64,000 nucleotides of DNA from Sphingomonadaceae bacterium. Its GTDB lineage: Bacteria; Pseudomonadota; Alphaproteobacteria; Sphingomonadales; Sphingomonadaceae. The stretch covers positions 186,001 through 250,000 of the forward strand of contig JAKFUU010000018.1 of NCBI GenBank assembly GCA_021732525.1. The letters run 5' to 3'. The translations under genes and the position numbers were made by a program. Below are positions 55,622-64,000 of the stretch, piece after piece. The notes under the pieces are model-generated. The model saw only the letters and a program-made list of their open reading frames with translations. It was not told where the DNA came from and did not search any database. Position 1 is the stretch's first letter. Each line of letters opens with the position of its first letter.

Positions 55622-58168
55622 TTAGAATTTCGGAAAGGCGATGCGCTCGATGGCGTCTGCCAATTGATGCCCGCGGGCGAGTTCGGCATCGATCGCAGCG
55701 AAGGTCTGCGGCGAGCTCGAAAACAGCGTCGCGGAATAGTCATCGAGGACCAGCCTGCCGATGGTTTCGGTCTCGGGGCCTTTGATGAAGACTTCGCTAT
55801 AATCCGACCCGCTGCGCTTGAGGCTCCGGATCAAAGTTTCAGTGCGGTCGTCCATGTCGAGCCTTCCTGCCTTTTTGAAATCGGCAATGGTTTCGGGTTT
55901 TTGCTGGAGAATGAGCATCCAGTCGCTGTTCTCGAGCGCGGCTGTTGCGCCGTCCGATTTATAATAATCGTTGAGCGACTGGGTAGCGGTTGCCAGCGCG
56001 CCGCCATATTTGCGGCAGGTGCGGGCATAGGTTTCGACAAACTCACCCATCGACCCGCCTTTGAGCATGCTCCAGGCTTCGTCGATCAACAGCAATTTGC
56101 GAACCGAACGCGGCGTCCGCGTCATCGCCTGGCTGGTCATGAACATGATCGCAGACAAAACGACGCTTCGCAGTTCCTCGCGAGCGGCCAAATCGGACAT
56201 TTCAAAGACGGTGAAATCATGGCTTAAGTCAAGCGTTGCTTCACCTTCAAAGAACGCTCCATAAGTGCCGCCCTTCATGAACGGTGCGAGCGAAGTTGCC
56301 AGATCAGCAGGGGCATCGTTTCCGAGCGCCTGCAATGCCTCACCAATATGCGTAACCTGTGCATTGGAACGGCGGGCTTCCCAGACCTGATTGACTGCGC
56401 GGTCGATGAGACCGCGCTCGGTATCCGAAAGCGGCGCAGAATGCCGTGCCATTTGCGCGATGATCGCTTTGACCATGCCAAAGCAGTCGAGCCGGTAATC
56501 TTCATCTTCTTCGGCGCGCGCCGCATCGATCATCGAAAAGGGATTGAGGCAGAAGCCCGCCTTCAGTGTGAACTCGACAAAATGGCCGCCTTGCAGCTTG
56601 ACCGAACGTTCAAAGCTGCGGCCGTCGTCGATGACCACGACCTTGGCCCCGGCACCGCGCAAAGCTGCACACATTTCTTGCAAGAGCACTGACTTGCCCG
56701 AGCCCGACTTGCCGCAGATCGCGACATTATGGTTGCCGGCATCATTCTCGAAGGGTGACCAGAAGAAGGGCTGTCCGCGTCTGCCAACGAAAATCAGATG
56801 CGGCACATGGCCGCCGAGATATTCACCCTGCATCGGCGCGATATTGGCAGCCGTCGTCGACAGCAGCGTCTTCATGCGTTTCAGACGCACCATGTCTTTC
56901 GCAAGGCCATCGGCGAGCGTGAGCGGCATCGCGGCGAGCAGGCCCTGGATTTGCAGGAAGCGCTCGTCGATCAGATCCCAGCCGGCTGCCTTATAGATCG
57001 ACTTGATCGCACGTTCGTTGCGGTCGCCATCGCCGAGCGGCGACCAGGCCGTGAGGCCATAGAAAACCTGCACGATCTTGCGTCCATCCTGCAATTCGGC
57101 CTGAACATGCTGCCATTCGGCTGATTGCTCGGCGATCTTGGGCAGGAAGCGCGCGCTTTTGGTTGCAGCGAGACTCGTAGTGCGCATGAACTTGAACCCT
57201 GCACGTGCGCCTGCGGCTTCCTGGTCGGGATAGACCAGGCAAAGCATGGTCGCTGCGGGACAAGGAAAGCGCAATTTGTCGGTGAACAGATCGCCGATGA
57301 GGCGTGCGCATTCCCACGGGGCCCAGCGCTGCGGCATGTTGCGGACGCCGTAATGGCGCACGTCGAAGCAGTCGGGATAGACTGTACCGATTTCAGGAAC
57401 GCCCTGTTCGCTGTTGCCGGTGGCCCGGAACCGTTCGGTGCGCAGCAGCATCCGGTCTTCATGGACGACGAGTTCGATATCGCGGCGGATTGCTTGCGCA
57501 GCAATCGGATCAAGCGGATTATAGGGAACGGCATCGTCCTGCGGTGCCGTCGTTGGCGATGTCAGGTCGTCAACGAGCGCGATCAGATCCTGGGGGTGCA
57601 GTTCGCTGACCCCCAAATTGAGCGAACGGAGCATCGACATCATTCCGTCGCGGCACTGGACAAGCTCCTCATTGCTGACCTTGCTTGCGCTCGGCACACC
57701 CAAAGAGATGATCACCTGATGATGGCGGGTATGGAAGGGCGCGTCGGCCGATCCTGAATTCCAGACCAGATCGTAAAGCCGTGCCGCCCGGTGGCGCGCA
57801 ATGGCTTCATAGATCCCGCCTTGTGCATAGCGCGGCGAAAACCACGGGGCGACAATCCGGCTAATACGGGGCGATGCGTGATGGAGCACCTGCAGGCAGG
57901 CACCAGATGGCAGCCCTTCTGAAAAGAAGGATCCCAATATCTCGCCCGTGCGCTCATCGGCTCCAATAAGCGGGGTGACCGAAAGAATGAAGCCCTTCGA
58001 GCCGCTGTTAAAATAGAGCCGGTTGGTCGTATCAAAGACGCGGTAGGGCAGCCAGTCCGACAACATATCGAGCATGAAGGCGGGACGGCCATTTTCTGCC
58101 TGCTCGGCGTCGCCGAGCAAGCCCGACAAAAGGCTGTCCTTGAGGGTGCGAAAGCTGATGCCCATCAC
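55622..58168 (-). CDS. traC: Type IV secretion ATPase TraC
   Basis: NVAICGKSGSGKSVLLQEMCAALRG Walker A; LLLIDEAWSMLKGGSMGEFVETYARTCRKYGG. Confidence 0.95.
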   Translation of the reverse strand: MMGISFRTLKDSLLSGLLGDAEQAENGRPAFMLDMLSDWLPYRVFDTTNRLYFNSGSKGFILSVTPLIGADERTGEILGSFFSEGLPSGACLQVLHHASPRISRIVAPWFSPRYAQGGIYEAIARHRAARLYDLVWNSGSADAPFHTRHHQVIISLGVPSASKVSNEELVQCRDGMMSMLRSLNLGVSELHPQDLIALVDDLTSPTTAPQDDAVPYNPLDPIAAQAIRRDIELVVHEDRMLLRTERFRATGNSEQGVPEIGTVYPDCFDVRHYGVRNMPQRWAPWECARLIGDLFTDKLRFPCPAATMLCLVYPDQEAAGARAGFKFMRTTSLAATKSARFLPKIAEQSAEWQHVQAELQDGRKIVQVFYGLTAWSPLGDGDRNERAIKSIYKAAGWDLIDERFLQIQGLLAAMPLTLADGLAKDMVRLKRMKTLLSTTAANIAPMQGEYLGGHVPHLIFVGRRGQPFFWSPFENDAGNHNVAICGKSGSGKSVLLQEMCAALRGAGAKVVVIDDGRSFERSVKLQGGHFVEFTLKAGFCLNPFSMIDAARAEEDEDYRLDCFGMVKAIIAQMARHSAPLSDTERGLIDRAVNQVWEARRSNAQVTHIGEALQALGNDAPADLATSLAPFMKGGTYGAFFEGEATLDLSHDFTVFEMSDLAAREELRSVVLSAIMFMTSQAMTRTPRSVRKLLLIDEAWSMLKGGSMGEFVETYARTCRKYGGALATATQSLNDYYKSDGATAALENSDWMLILQQKPETIADFKKAGRLDMDDRTETLIRSLKRSGSDYSEVFIKGPETETIGRLVLDDYSATLFSSSPQTFAAIDAELARGHQLADAIERIAFPKF

Positions 58169-58914
58169 TGCGGATCCTTGCGCGAAGGTACGGTGTCCGC
58201 ATTCGACCTCGATTTGGCAGCCTCGATGGCTTCAATCGTCGGATAGTTATGCAGTGCTTCGTCATTTGAGGATCGAGGGGTCCGAACATGCAGGGGAGAA
58301 GACATGTCGAACCCCTCGACCGCCGGTGCTATCGCACCGGCAATGGCCTCGCGCGCCGTGGAGGGGAGGACCAGCGGCGGGGCCAAGGGGAAAAGAAGAG
58401 CGTCGGAAATGGGGGAATCGGGAACTGTCTCGAGGTCAGTTTCGAATCCGATTTCGCCCAAGGACATCGGTGTCGTATCAGGTGCATCGGTAGTTACGTG
58501 CTTTTGCTTCAGGCTTTGCCGCAGTCGGCTATTCACCGACTGTTTTGAATCGACCGGGCCACGGCGAAGCGCTGCGGCCCAATCGGCCTGTTCAACTACT
58601 GCCCAAGCCACCGCTTCGTCGCGCAGCGTTCCCTGATTATCGATATGGGCGGGAAAAACGATCTTGAGCGTACGCTCGCCGGTGCGGGAAATATCGCCAG
58701 GTACGATGCCAGCGCGAGCGCGAAGCGGGGTAAGTTCTAAATCGCTGGCGGGTGCTGCAGCGGTGGCTGCCGCGTCAATCGCTCCCGTTGGTGCGCATCC
58801 ACCTTTTGGTGCACGGCAGCTAAAGTCGCCGGCAACATTGGTTCCAAGCGTGGCGCATGCCGAAAGACTGGCCAGCATGATGGGAAATGCGAGATTTATA
58901 GGTTTGATGCTCAT
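58165..58914 (-). CDS. traV: Conjugal transfer lipoprotein TraV
   Basis: LSACATLGTNVAGDFSCRAPKGGCAPTGAI. Confidence 0.82.
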   Translation of the reverse strand: MSIKPINLAFPIMLASLSACATLGTNVAGDFSCRAPKGGCAPTGAIDAAATAAAPASDLELTPLRARAGIVPGDISRTGERTLKIVFPAHIDNQGTLRDEAVAWAVVEQADWAAALRRGPVDSKQSVNSRLRQSLKQKHVTTDAPDTTPMSLGEIGFETDLETVPDSPISDALLFPLAPPLVLPSTAREAIAGAIAPAVEGFDMSSPLHVRTPRSSNDEALHNYPTIEAIEAAKSRSNADTVPSRKDPQ

Positions 58915-58917
58915 GGC

Positions 58918-59793
58918 TCAGCCTCCAGTGCGCTTGGGGTTCACGTTCAGAAATTTTCTCAGGTCGGATGCACTGCGGTAACCTTCGATGACCGCGCCGT
59001 CTGACGGCCGCACGATCACCGGCGTCCCGCCAAATCCATGCTTTTTGGCAAAGGCTTCATTGGCATCAAGACCGCTGGTATCGCACGGCCTGGCGCTGAC
59101 GAGCGCGAGCCCGCCATATGCCGAATGCAAAGCGGCTGCAGGGTTGGCCGAGCAATAGACCTGTTCGGATAGCTTACGGCTTGCCGCGCCGAATATCGAA
59201 ATCGGCCGCTCTTCAACGCGGACGCCGAGCGATTTGAGTTCCTCGGATAATTTGCGGCAGTAGCTGCACTGGAAATCGGAAAAGACGATCAGCTTTGGAC
59301 CATTTGCGGGCCCCCAGTGGATGGCGCCTTTGGTAGGAAGCTCGGCTAATGAAATTTTTGTGGGGCTCGCGGGCCGACGCGGTTGCTCTGAGCGGTCACG
59401 AGCATCGCTGCGTGCGGCACCTGCGGTCAACAGATCGGGATTAAGCGCCAGCAACCGCGCTGCAGTCAGATCCTGACGCGCCTCCATGTCATAGATGCGG
59501 CCGATGACCAGATATTTGGCTTTGGTGTCGACGTAGAAAAGCGTGGTTTTGGAAACCACCTCGCACAGGCCGCCATGGCCCACACAGTCAAGCGCATCGA
59601 TCGGTGTTTTGGGCAGGCGCAATTTGAGCGCTGTGCGCAACTGGTCGACATTCTGGCTTTTGATCTGGGTAGAGGCAAAGGTCGCTGCACCCCATCCGGT
59701 GGCGGCGGACAGGCTAACGAGCGCGCCGAGGCCGGCGACGAGTCTCAACCAGCGGCGTGGGCGCTTGGCGTTGGTTTCTTGTTGCTCGATCAT
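58918..59793 (-). CDS. DsbC-like thiol:disulfide interchange protein of tra operon
   Basis: KLIVFSDFQCSYCRKLSEELKSLGV...YCSANPAAALH...KKHGFGGTPVIVRPSDGAVIEGY. Confidence 0.85.
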   Translation of the reverse strand: MIEQQETNAKRPRRWLRLVAGLGALVSLSAATGWGAATFASTQIKSQNVDQLRTALKLRLPKTPIDALDCVGHGGLCEVVSKTTLFYVDTKAKYLVIGRIYDMEARQDLTAARLLALNPDLLTAGAARSDARDRSEQPRRPASPTKISLAELPTKGAIHWGPANGPKLIVFSDFQCSYCRKLSEELKSLGVRVEERPISIFGAASRKLSEQVYCSANPAAALHSAYGGLALVSARPCDTSGLDANEAFAKKHGFGGTPVIVRPSDGAVIEGYRSASDLRKFLNVNPKRTGG

Positions 59794-61116
59794 TTAAGAG
59801 TTCCTCACAAAGACGCCGTCGAGAAAGACGATTTCAACGTCGATGCCCGTGGGCATCTCGACAACAGGTTGATATTGTTCGGCGCGTTCGATGAGATATT
59901 TGCTCACCGTATCGGCGGCATCGCCTGCACCCTGCCCAAGCCCGCCGCCCAATATATCGCCGCCTGAGAGCTTCGAGCGCTCGCCTGACGCATTTGTTGT
60001 GACGCCGGAAAACACGCTGTTGGCATTGGCTGAAAAGCCCCGGCCAAAGCCGCCGATGATGCCCGCAAGCAGTGCTTGCGAAATTAAGCTGCCTTCGCGG
60101 CTAACGACGCGGCCGCGCACACCCGATTTGCCAGCAAAGCTGATAAAGCCTTTGACCTCGGAGACCGCAACGCGCCCGCCGGGCTGGTCGCAGGTCATCT
60201 TGGCGAGCTTCACATAGACTTTCTCCGAAGAGAGATCGCCGCGTGCAGCGCCGTTGACCACGCATCCGGTGATCCGGGTGGTGAGGATCTTGCCGTTCTT
60301 CATCACAGAACGGGCAGGACCCGTAATCCGCAAAACGACGGGCAGGGGATCGGTCTGGCTCGAAACGCCCGCCGATGCATCGACCCCCACAATCACGCGC
60401 GCAGGCGCATAGGAATTGGGCGGCAAATAATCGGGCGAATCTTCGACAACCAGCGGCGAAACTTCAGGCCGCTGCGCGCGATTGCCGGTTCCACCCTTGT
60501 CGGCTGCGCCAAAGCTCAGGAGTTTGACTTCGCCCGGCGACAGGCTGTCGGTTGGCGCCCCGCCCGTATTGGGTATCGGCGAACCCGGGGGGCGCCCGCG
60601 TGCATCATAGCCGCCTGCCTGCGGCCCGTAAGCAGGTAGCGCTGCAGGAGGCGGGGCGGATGCCTGTACCGCAATCTGGCTTTTGAGTGCGGCATTTTCA
60701 GCAGAAACGGCATCGATGGCTGCTTGCCCGTCGATCCGCATCGCCTGGTTCTCGGCTTTGAGTGCTGCCAATTGAGCTTCGACACCTTCGAGCGGGGCTT
60801 GCGCTTCCTTCAGTGCTTTCTGCTCGCGGGTGACCGCATCGAGCCGGTTGCCATAGACCGCGACAAATTCACGCTGCGACAGGTCGCGGTTGACCAGACC
60901 CGCCGTCTCGATGGTTTGCGCAGCCTTGGGGTCTGCGCCGTCGGCGCTATCGTCCGATCCGAAGATAAACCAGCTGGCACCGCCCAAAAGCACCGCGCCG
61001 ACGCCTGCGAGCAGCAACTGCTGGCGTTTGGCGGTTCGGGCATTGAGCGAGGCGAGGCCCGACTGCTGTGTTTCGCGCAGGTCAGTGGCGGCGGCTTTGT
61101 TATCTGGCTCAGTCAT
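59794..61116 (-). CDS. traB: Conjugal transfer protein TraB (VirB10-like)
   Basis: YLPPNSYAPARVIVGVDASAG...ITGCVVNGAARGDLSSEKVYVKLAKMTCDQPGGRVAVSEVKGFISFAGKSGVRGRVVSREG. Confidence 0.93.
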   Translation of the reverse strand: MTEPDNKAAATDLRETQQSGLASLNARTAKRQQLLLAGVGAVLLGGASWFIFGSDDSADGADPKAAQTIETAGLVNRDLSQREFVAVYGNRLDAVTREQKALKEAQAPLEGVEAQLAALKAENQAMRIDGQAAIDAVSAENAALKSQIAVQASAPPPAALPAYGPQAGGYDARGRPPGSPIPNTGGAPTDSLSPGEVKLLSFGAADKGGTGNRAQRPEVSPLVVEDSPDYLPPNSYAPARVIVGVDASAGVSSQTDPLPVVLRITGPARSVMKNGKILTTRITGCVVNGAARGDLSSEKVYVKLAKMTCDQPGGRVAVSEVKGFISFAGKSGVRGRVVSREGSLISQALLAGIIGGFGRGFSANANSVFSGVTTNASGERSKLSGGDILGGGLGQGAGDAADTVSKYLIERAEQYQPVVEMPTGIDVEIVFLDGVFVRNS

Positions 61117-61846
61117 TTGAGGTCTCGCTATTGGCACCGACCAGATAGGCAGTGGTGGTTGCGCCGGATTTGAGTGTGGTGGTGGAAAGGCTCACTGCGA
61201 CGCTGTCGCGCGGTGCAATGTCGCGTTCGGTGATATTCAGCGCTTCGGCGCTTCTGTTGGTGAGCCGAATGACTTTGCCGAGCAGGCCGCTGCCGCGATA
61301 TTCCGCAATTAGCTGGACTTCGAGATCGCCAACGCGGGACGGCGGGGCAGATGCTTGCCGGATAGCATATCCCGGTACGTTCTGGTTGTTCGCCATCGCC
61401 TGGATGAGACGAACCGCTGCTTCGCCGCGCGGCATTTCCGCTTCCCAATCCGCCGCATCGGACTTTGCCAGCGCAGGATTATTAATGAATATTTGCTGGG
61501 CGTCGACCGGCTCAGCGCGACAGCTGAATTTGTAGACAAACCCCTTCTTCGTAGTGGCAAAGAAGCTGATGGTTGCAGCCGCATAGGTGTCGGGTACCGA
61601 CAGATAAATATCGCCGCGCACCGGCTCGTTGGTCACCGCAAAATCATTATACGGATAGCCGGTCGAGATTTTCGAGACGCTCGCAAACTGGTCGCCAATG
61701 AGGCTGATGCGTGTCAGCTCACGTTTCGATACAATGCACTCGATCGCGCCGCCGTCGGCGGTTTGTTTATATTGCTCCGCGTGTAACGGGCTGGCGACGG
61801 CGAGCAAGGACAGCGTCGCGGCAATGGGTTTTATCTTAAGCATCAT
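61109..61846 (-). CDS. traK: Conjugal transfer protein TraK
   Basis: VSKRELTRISLIGDQFASVSKI...GDIYLSVPD...SFFATTKKGFVYKFSCRAEPVDAQQIFI. Confidence 0.9.
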   Translation of the reverse strand: MMLKIKPIAATLSLLAVASPLHAEQYKQTADGGAIECIVSKRELTRISLIGDQFASVSKISTGYPYNDFAVTNEPVRGDIYLSVPDTYAAATISFFATTKKGFVYKFSCRAEPVDAQQIFINNPALAKSDAADWEAEMPRGEAAVRLIQAMANNQNVPGYAIRQASAPPSRVGDLEVQLIAEYRGSGLLGKVIRLTNRSAEALNITERDIAPRDSVAVSLSTTTLKSGATTTAYLVGANSETSND

Positions 61847-62415
61847 TGGGTTTCCTTCGATGGGTCTTCGCTTGCGATTTGTGCGAAGCCGGAAAGGCCG
61901 AGGCGCAAACCCTGATAGGTCCAGCTAAAGCGGAAGCTGCGGTCGTCGCTGGCAATGACTTGCGCGCCGACAAAGGTTTTGAGGGTGCCGCGAACCTCGG
62001 ACGCGAGGCCTTGGGGATCGACCGTCATGCTCTTGATGACGAAGGCCTGTGTGACGTCCGAACCGCGTTGCTCGTCGACAATCCGGACGAGCTCAGACTT
62101 CAGCGAACCATGCGATTTGGGATCAGCCAGTTCGAGGATCTGCGCCATCCAGTAATCGAGATTTTCTGGACTCCGGTTAAGCAGCATCAAAGCCGCATCA
62201 CGTGTTACAAGTTCGAGATAATCAGCAGTGATTTCGCCGCTCGAAATCCTGAGCGATTTGGAAGCTGTCGGTACCAATACAACTTCACGGTCGCGGGTGG
62301 CGGCAAGCCCGGTCGCGACTATAAGCGCGATACCGAGAGCGGCACTTGTGAGCGCCAGCATATTGCGCTGACGTAGCAGGCTCTGCGAGCGTTCGTGAGA
62401 AATATCGAAATGCAT
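61843..62415 (-). CDS. traE: Conjugal transfer protein TraE
   Basis: SLLRQRNMLALTSAALGIALIVATGLAATRDREVVLVPT...YLELVTRDAALMLLNRSPENLDYW. Confidence 0.9.
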   Translation of the reverse strand: MHFDISHERSQSLLRQRNMLALTSAALGIALIVATGLAATRDREVVLVPTASKSLRISSGEITADYLELVTRDAALMLLNRSPENLDYWMAQILELADPKSHGSLKSELVRIVDEQRGSDVTQAFVIKSMTVDPQGLASEVRGTLKTFVGAQVIASDDRSFRFSWTYQGLRLGLSGFAQIASEDPSKETQ

Positions 62416-62426
62416 GGATGTCTCCC

Positions 62427-62714
62427 TCAACCCGCCAACAGGCGGCAATAAGAGGGCGGCGTGCATTTCAGACCGGTCAGTCCGTACGGCAAATACCAAT
62501 AGGCGGCGTGCCGGACCCATGAACTTGCCCGCCCTGCCTTTGCCTTTCGCAAGGTGAACCAGGCTCCAAAAGCCAATGCGATGCCTATGAAAATGTGCTG
62601 CGTCAGAATGCCCCAGGCAAAGGGGACAATCAGCCCGGCAAACTCGTCGAGTGTCCAGAACCCAATGAGTTCAGGATCGTCCAGTCTGCGGGGAACAATA
62701 TACCGGTCTGTCAT
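62427..62714 (-). CDS. traL: Conjugal transfer protein TraL
   Basis: YIVPRRLDDPELIGFWTLDEFAGLIVPFAWGILTQHIFIGIALAFGAW. Confidence 0.92.
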   Translation of the reverse strand: MTDRYIVPRRLDDPELIGFWTLDEFAGLIVPFAWGILTQHIFIGIALAFGAWFTLRKAKAGRASSWVRHAAYWYLPYGLTGLKCTPPSYCRLLAG

Positions 62715-62739
62715 GATGCCGCCCTCCGTCAGTTCGCCG

Positions 62740-63054
62740 TCAGATGATGGCCGTGACGACGGACGTGACGATCGGCACACCGGTGCCAACACCGATGCCA
62801 ACGCCCACGGGCACGGCGATCTGGGACAGCGTGAAGCGCCCCGATGCGAGACCAATGAGGCCGCCGGCCAGGCTCAATACGGTGATGATCTTGCCGCCCG
62901 AGCCTTCGAGAAAGTCAGTGAATTTCGTCAGGGCAGGGGCGAATGTCGTGTCTGCACCTGCAAAAGCTGCAGATGCAGCCAGCACGGCGATGGCAACCGG
63001 CAATACGATTGCACCAACGCCAATGCGGCGGGGTTTAAGCGATAAAGTAGTCAT
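62740..63054 (-). CDS. traA: TraA-like pilin
   Basis: Small hydrophobic protein with cleavable leader (SAAFAGADTTF) first in the tra operon. Confidence 0.78.
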   Translation of the reverse strand: MTTLSLKPRRIGVGAIVLPVAIAVLAASAAFAGADTTFAPALTKFTDFLEGSGGKIITVLSLAGGLIGLASGRFTLSQIAVPVGVGIGVGTGVPIVTSVVTAII

Positions 63055-63230
63055 GGGTTCAATCTCCAACAGTCGAGGGGCAGCGATTACGTTCGCTGTT
63101 CGTTCTTACTGGGACTAGGAGATTGAAATAGGAAAGCGGGAAACATCACTATGGAATTTTGGAGACAGAAATTGCACTGATGCGGCGTGTGCTGACCGGT
63201 AATGACGCGAAAAGTGCCTGATTATCGTTC

Positions 63231-63250
63231 CCGATTGGCCGGCGAATCGG
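63231..63250. promoter_or_regulatory. Candidate operator dyad CCGATT-N8-AATCGG
   Basis: Inverted repeat between divergent traA operon and HTH gene. Confidence 0.45.
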
Positions 63251-63399
63251 CCACAAGCGGACGAGAATTGCGGCTTCATGTCGAATCGCCTCAAAATAGG
63301 AAATCTTATATGTTCTAACTTTGTTCTTTTTGCTTTCCTACAGTTGTGGAGTCGGAATATTACCTCGATTCGAACGCTGTACGCCAAGGAACAACGGGT

Positions 63400-63861
63400 A
63401 TGAACAACCAAATTGCCAAACCACCTGCTGTAGAAGATGTTCTCGCACGTACGCTTGCAAGGGCCATCGAGAATTCAGGCAGACCAAAACGCGACATTGC
63501 CAGCGAGACGGGGTTTCATAAAGATGCCTTATTACGCGTTATACGCGGGACACGCTCAGTTACCGTCGATGAAGCGCTGCGACTGTTTGAAGCTGCAGGT
63601 GTCCCAGCGCGCGGAACATTGTTCCTGGCACTTGCTGGAAAAGAGGAATTAGCAGCAAACTGGATGCATCATGAGATGGGAAAATTCTGGGATGAGCTTG
63701 TGTCGTCGATGCCGGGGACTTTGAATGATGCGCTCCAGGATAAGTTCAATGAGGTGCGTCCGCGTTGGGCGGTTGGCACGTCCAAATTGGTTGCGCGACT
63801 TGTATCGGAGCATATCGATGACATAGCGAGCCGCGATCTGTCGCTGGCTTTAGGGCGTTGA
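63400..63861 (+). CDS. HTH (Xre-like) regulator divergent from tra operon
   Basis: LARAIENSGRPKRDIASETGFHKDALLRVIRGTRSVTVDEALRLFEAAGV. Confidence 0.72.
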   Translation: MNNQIAKPPAVEDVLARTLARAIENSGRPKRDIASETGFHKDALLRVIRGTRSVTVDEALRLFEAAGVPARGTLFLALAGKEELAANWMHHEMGKFWDELVSSMPGTLNDALQDKFNEVRPRWAVGTSKLVARLVSEHIDDIASRDLSLALGR

Positions 63862-64000
63862 GTTGGCGATGTGACTAATCACCCGTCCAGCAAGCAACCA
63901 AGTATCCGTGAGTGTGCGCCAAATCGTCCATTGCGCTTAATTAGGTTGCCCGATGTGATAGCACGCGTCGGAATAAAACGTTCGATGATCTACCGTCTTA

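Noticed and set aside
1-64000. CRISPR arrays, tRNA or rRNA genes
   Set aside because: No regularly spaced direct repeats, tRNA-like cloverleaf with CCA-context or rRNA segments noticed on reading; a tool scan (CRISPRCasFinder, tRNAscan-SE) would be decisive
1-64000. Replication initiator or site-specific integrase that would decide plasmid versus ICE
   Set aside because: Neither seen in the window, so the element type is left open

Overview
This 64 kb window appears to be part of a conjugative plasmid or ICE from a sphingomonad-like alphaproteobacterium. The host guess is inference from gene style. The right half carries a near-complete F-type (MPF_F) conjugation operon on the minus strand, from pilin TraA at about 63.05 kb to TraG at about 45.1 kb. 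The plus strand carries TraD and a MobF-type TraI relaxase at 26-31.3 kb. An F-like nic site (hairpin followed by GGTGTGGTG on the minus strand, about 23704-23733) sits in a GC-rich intergenic region. Left of it is a run of plus-strand genes oriented as expected for a conjugative leading region: SSB, DUF6915, DUF6878, DUF2493, Xre-RES toxin-antitoxin, ArdC-like antirestriction, orphan ParB-like, methyltransferase/strawberry-notch helicase and CHC2/Toprim protein. Two long intergenic leaders in this run share a folded, apparently covarying element that could be an ssDNA promoter or RNA leader. Cargo includes bioF-bioD-bioA, an AbiE toxin-antitoxin pair, an S1/P1-like nuclease, and a 32.8-41.6 kb defence island. 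That island has Hachiman (HamA DUF1837 + HamB helicase) with an extra DUF3223 gene, converging with an uncharacterised three-gene cluster: secreted SH3-MBL hydrolase, DUF2235 hydrolase and a 599-aa putative nuclease. The left edge is an IS graveyard: an IS110 with a candidate bridge-RNA region, a decayed IS481 with intact inverted repeats and target duplication, and IS3/IS5 fragments. All family calls come from reading the sequence; no database search was run.
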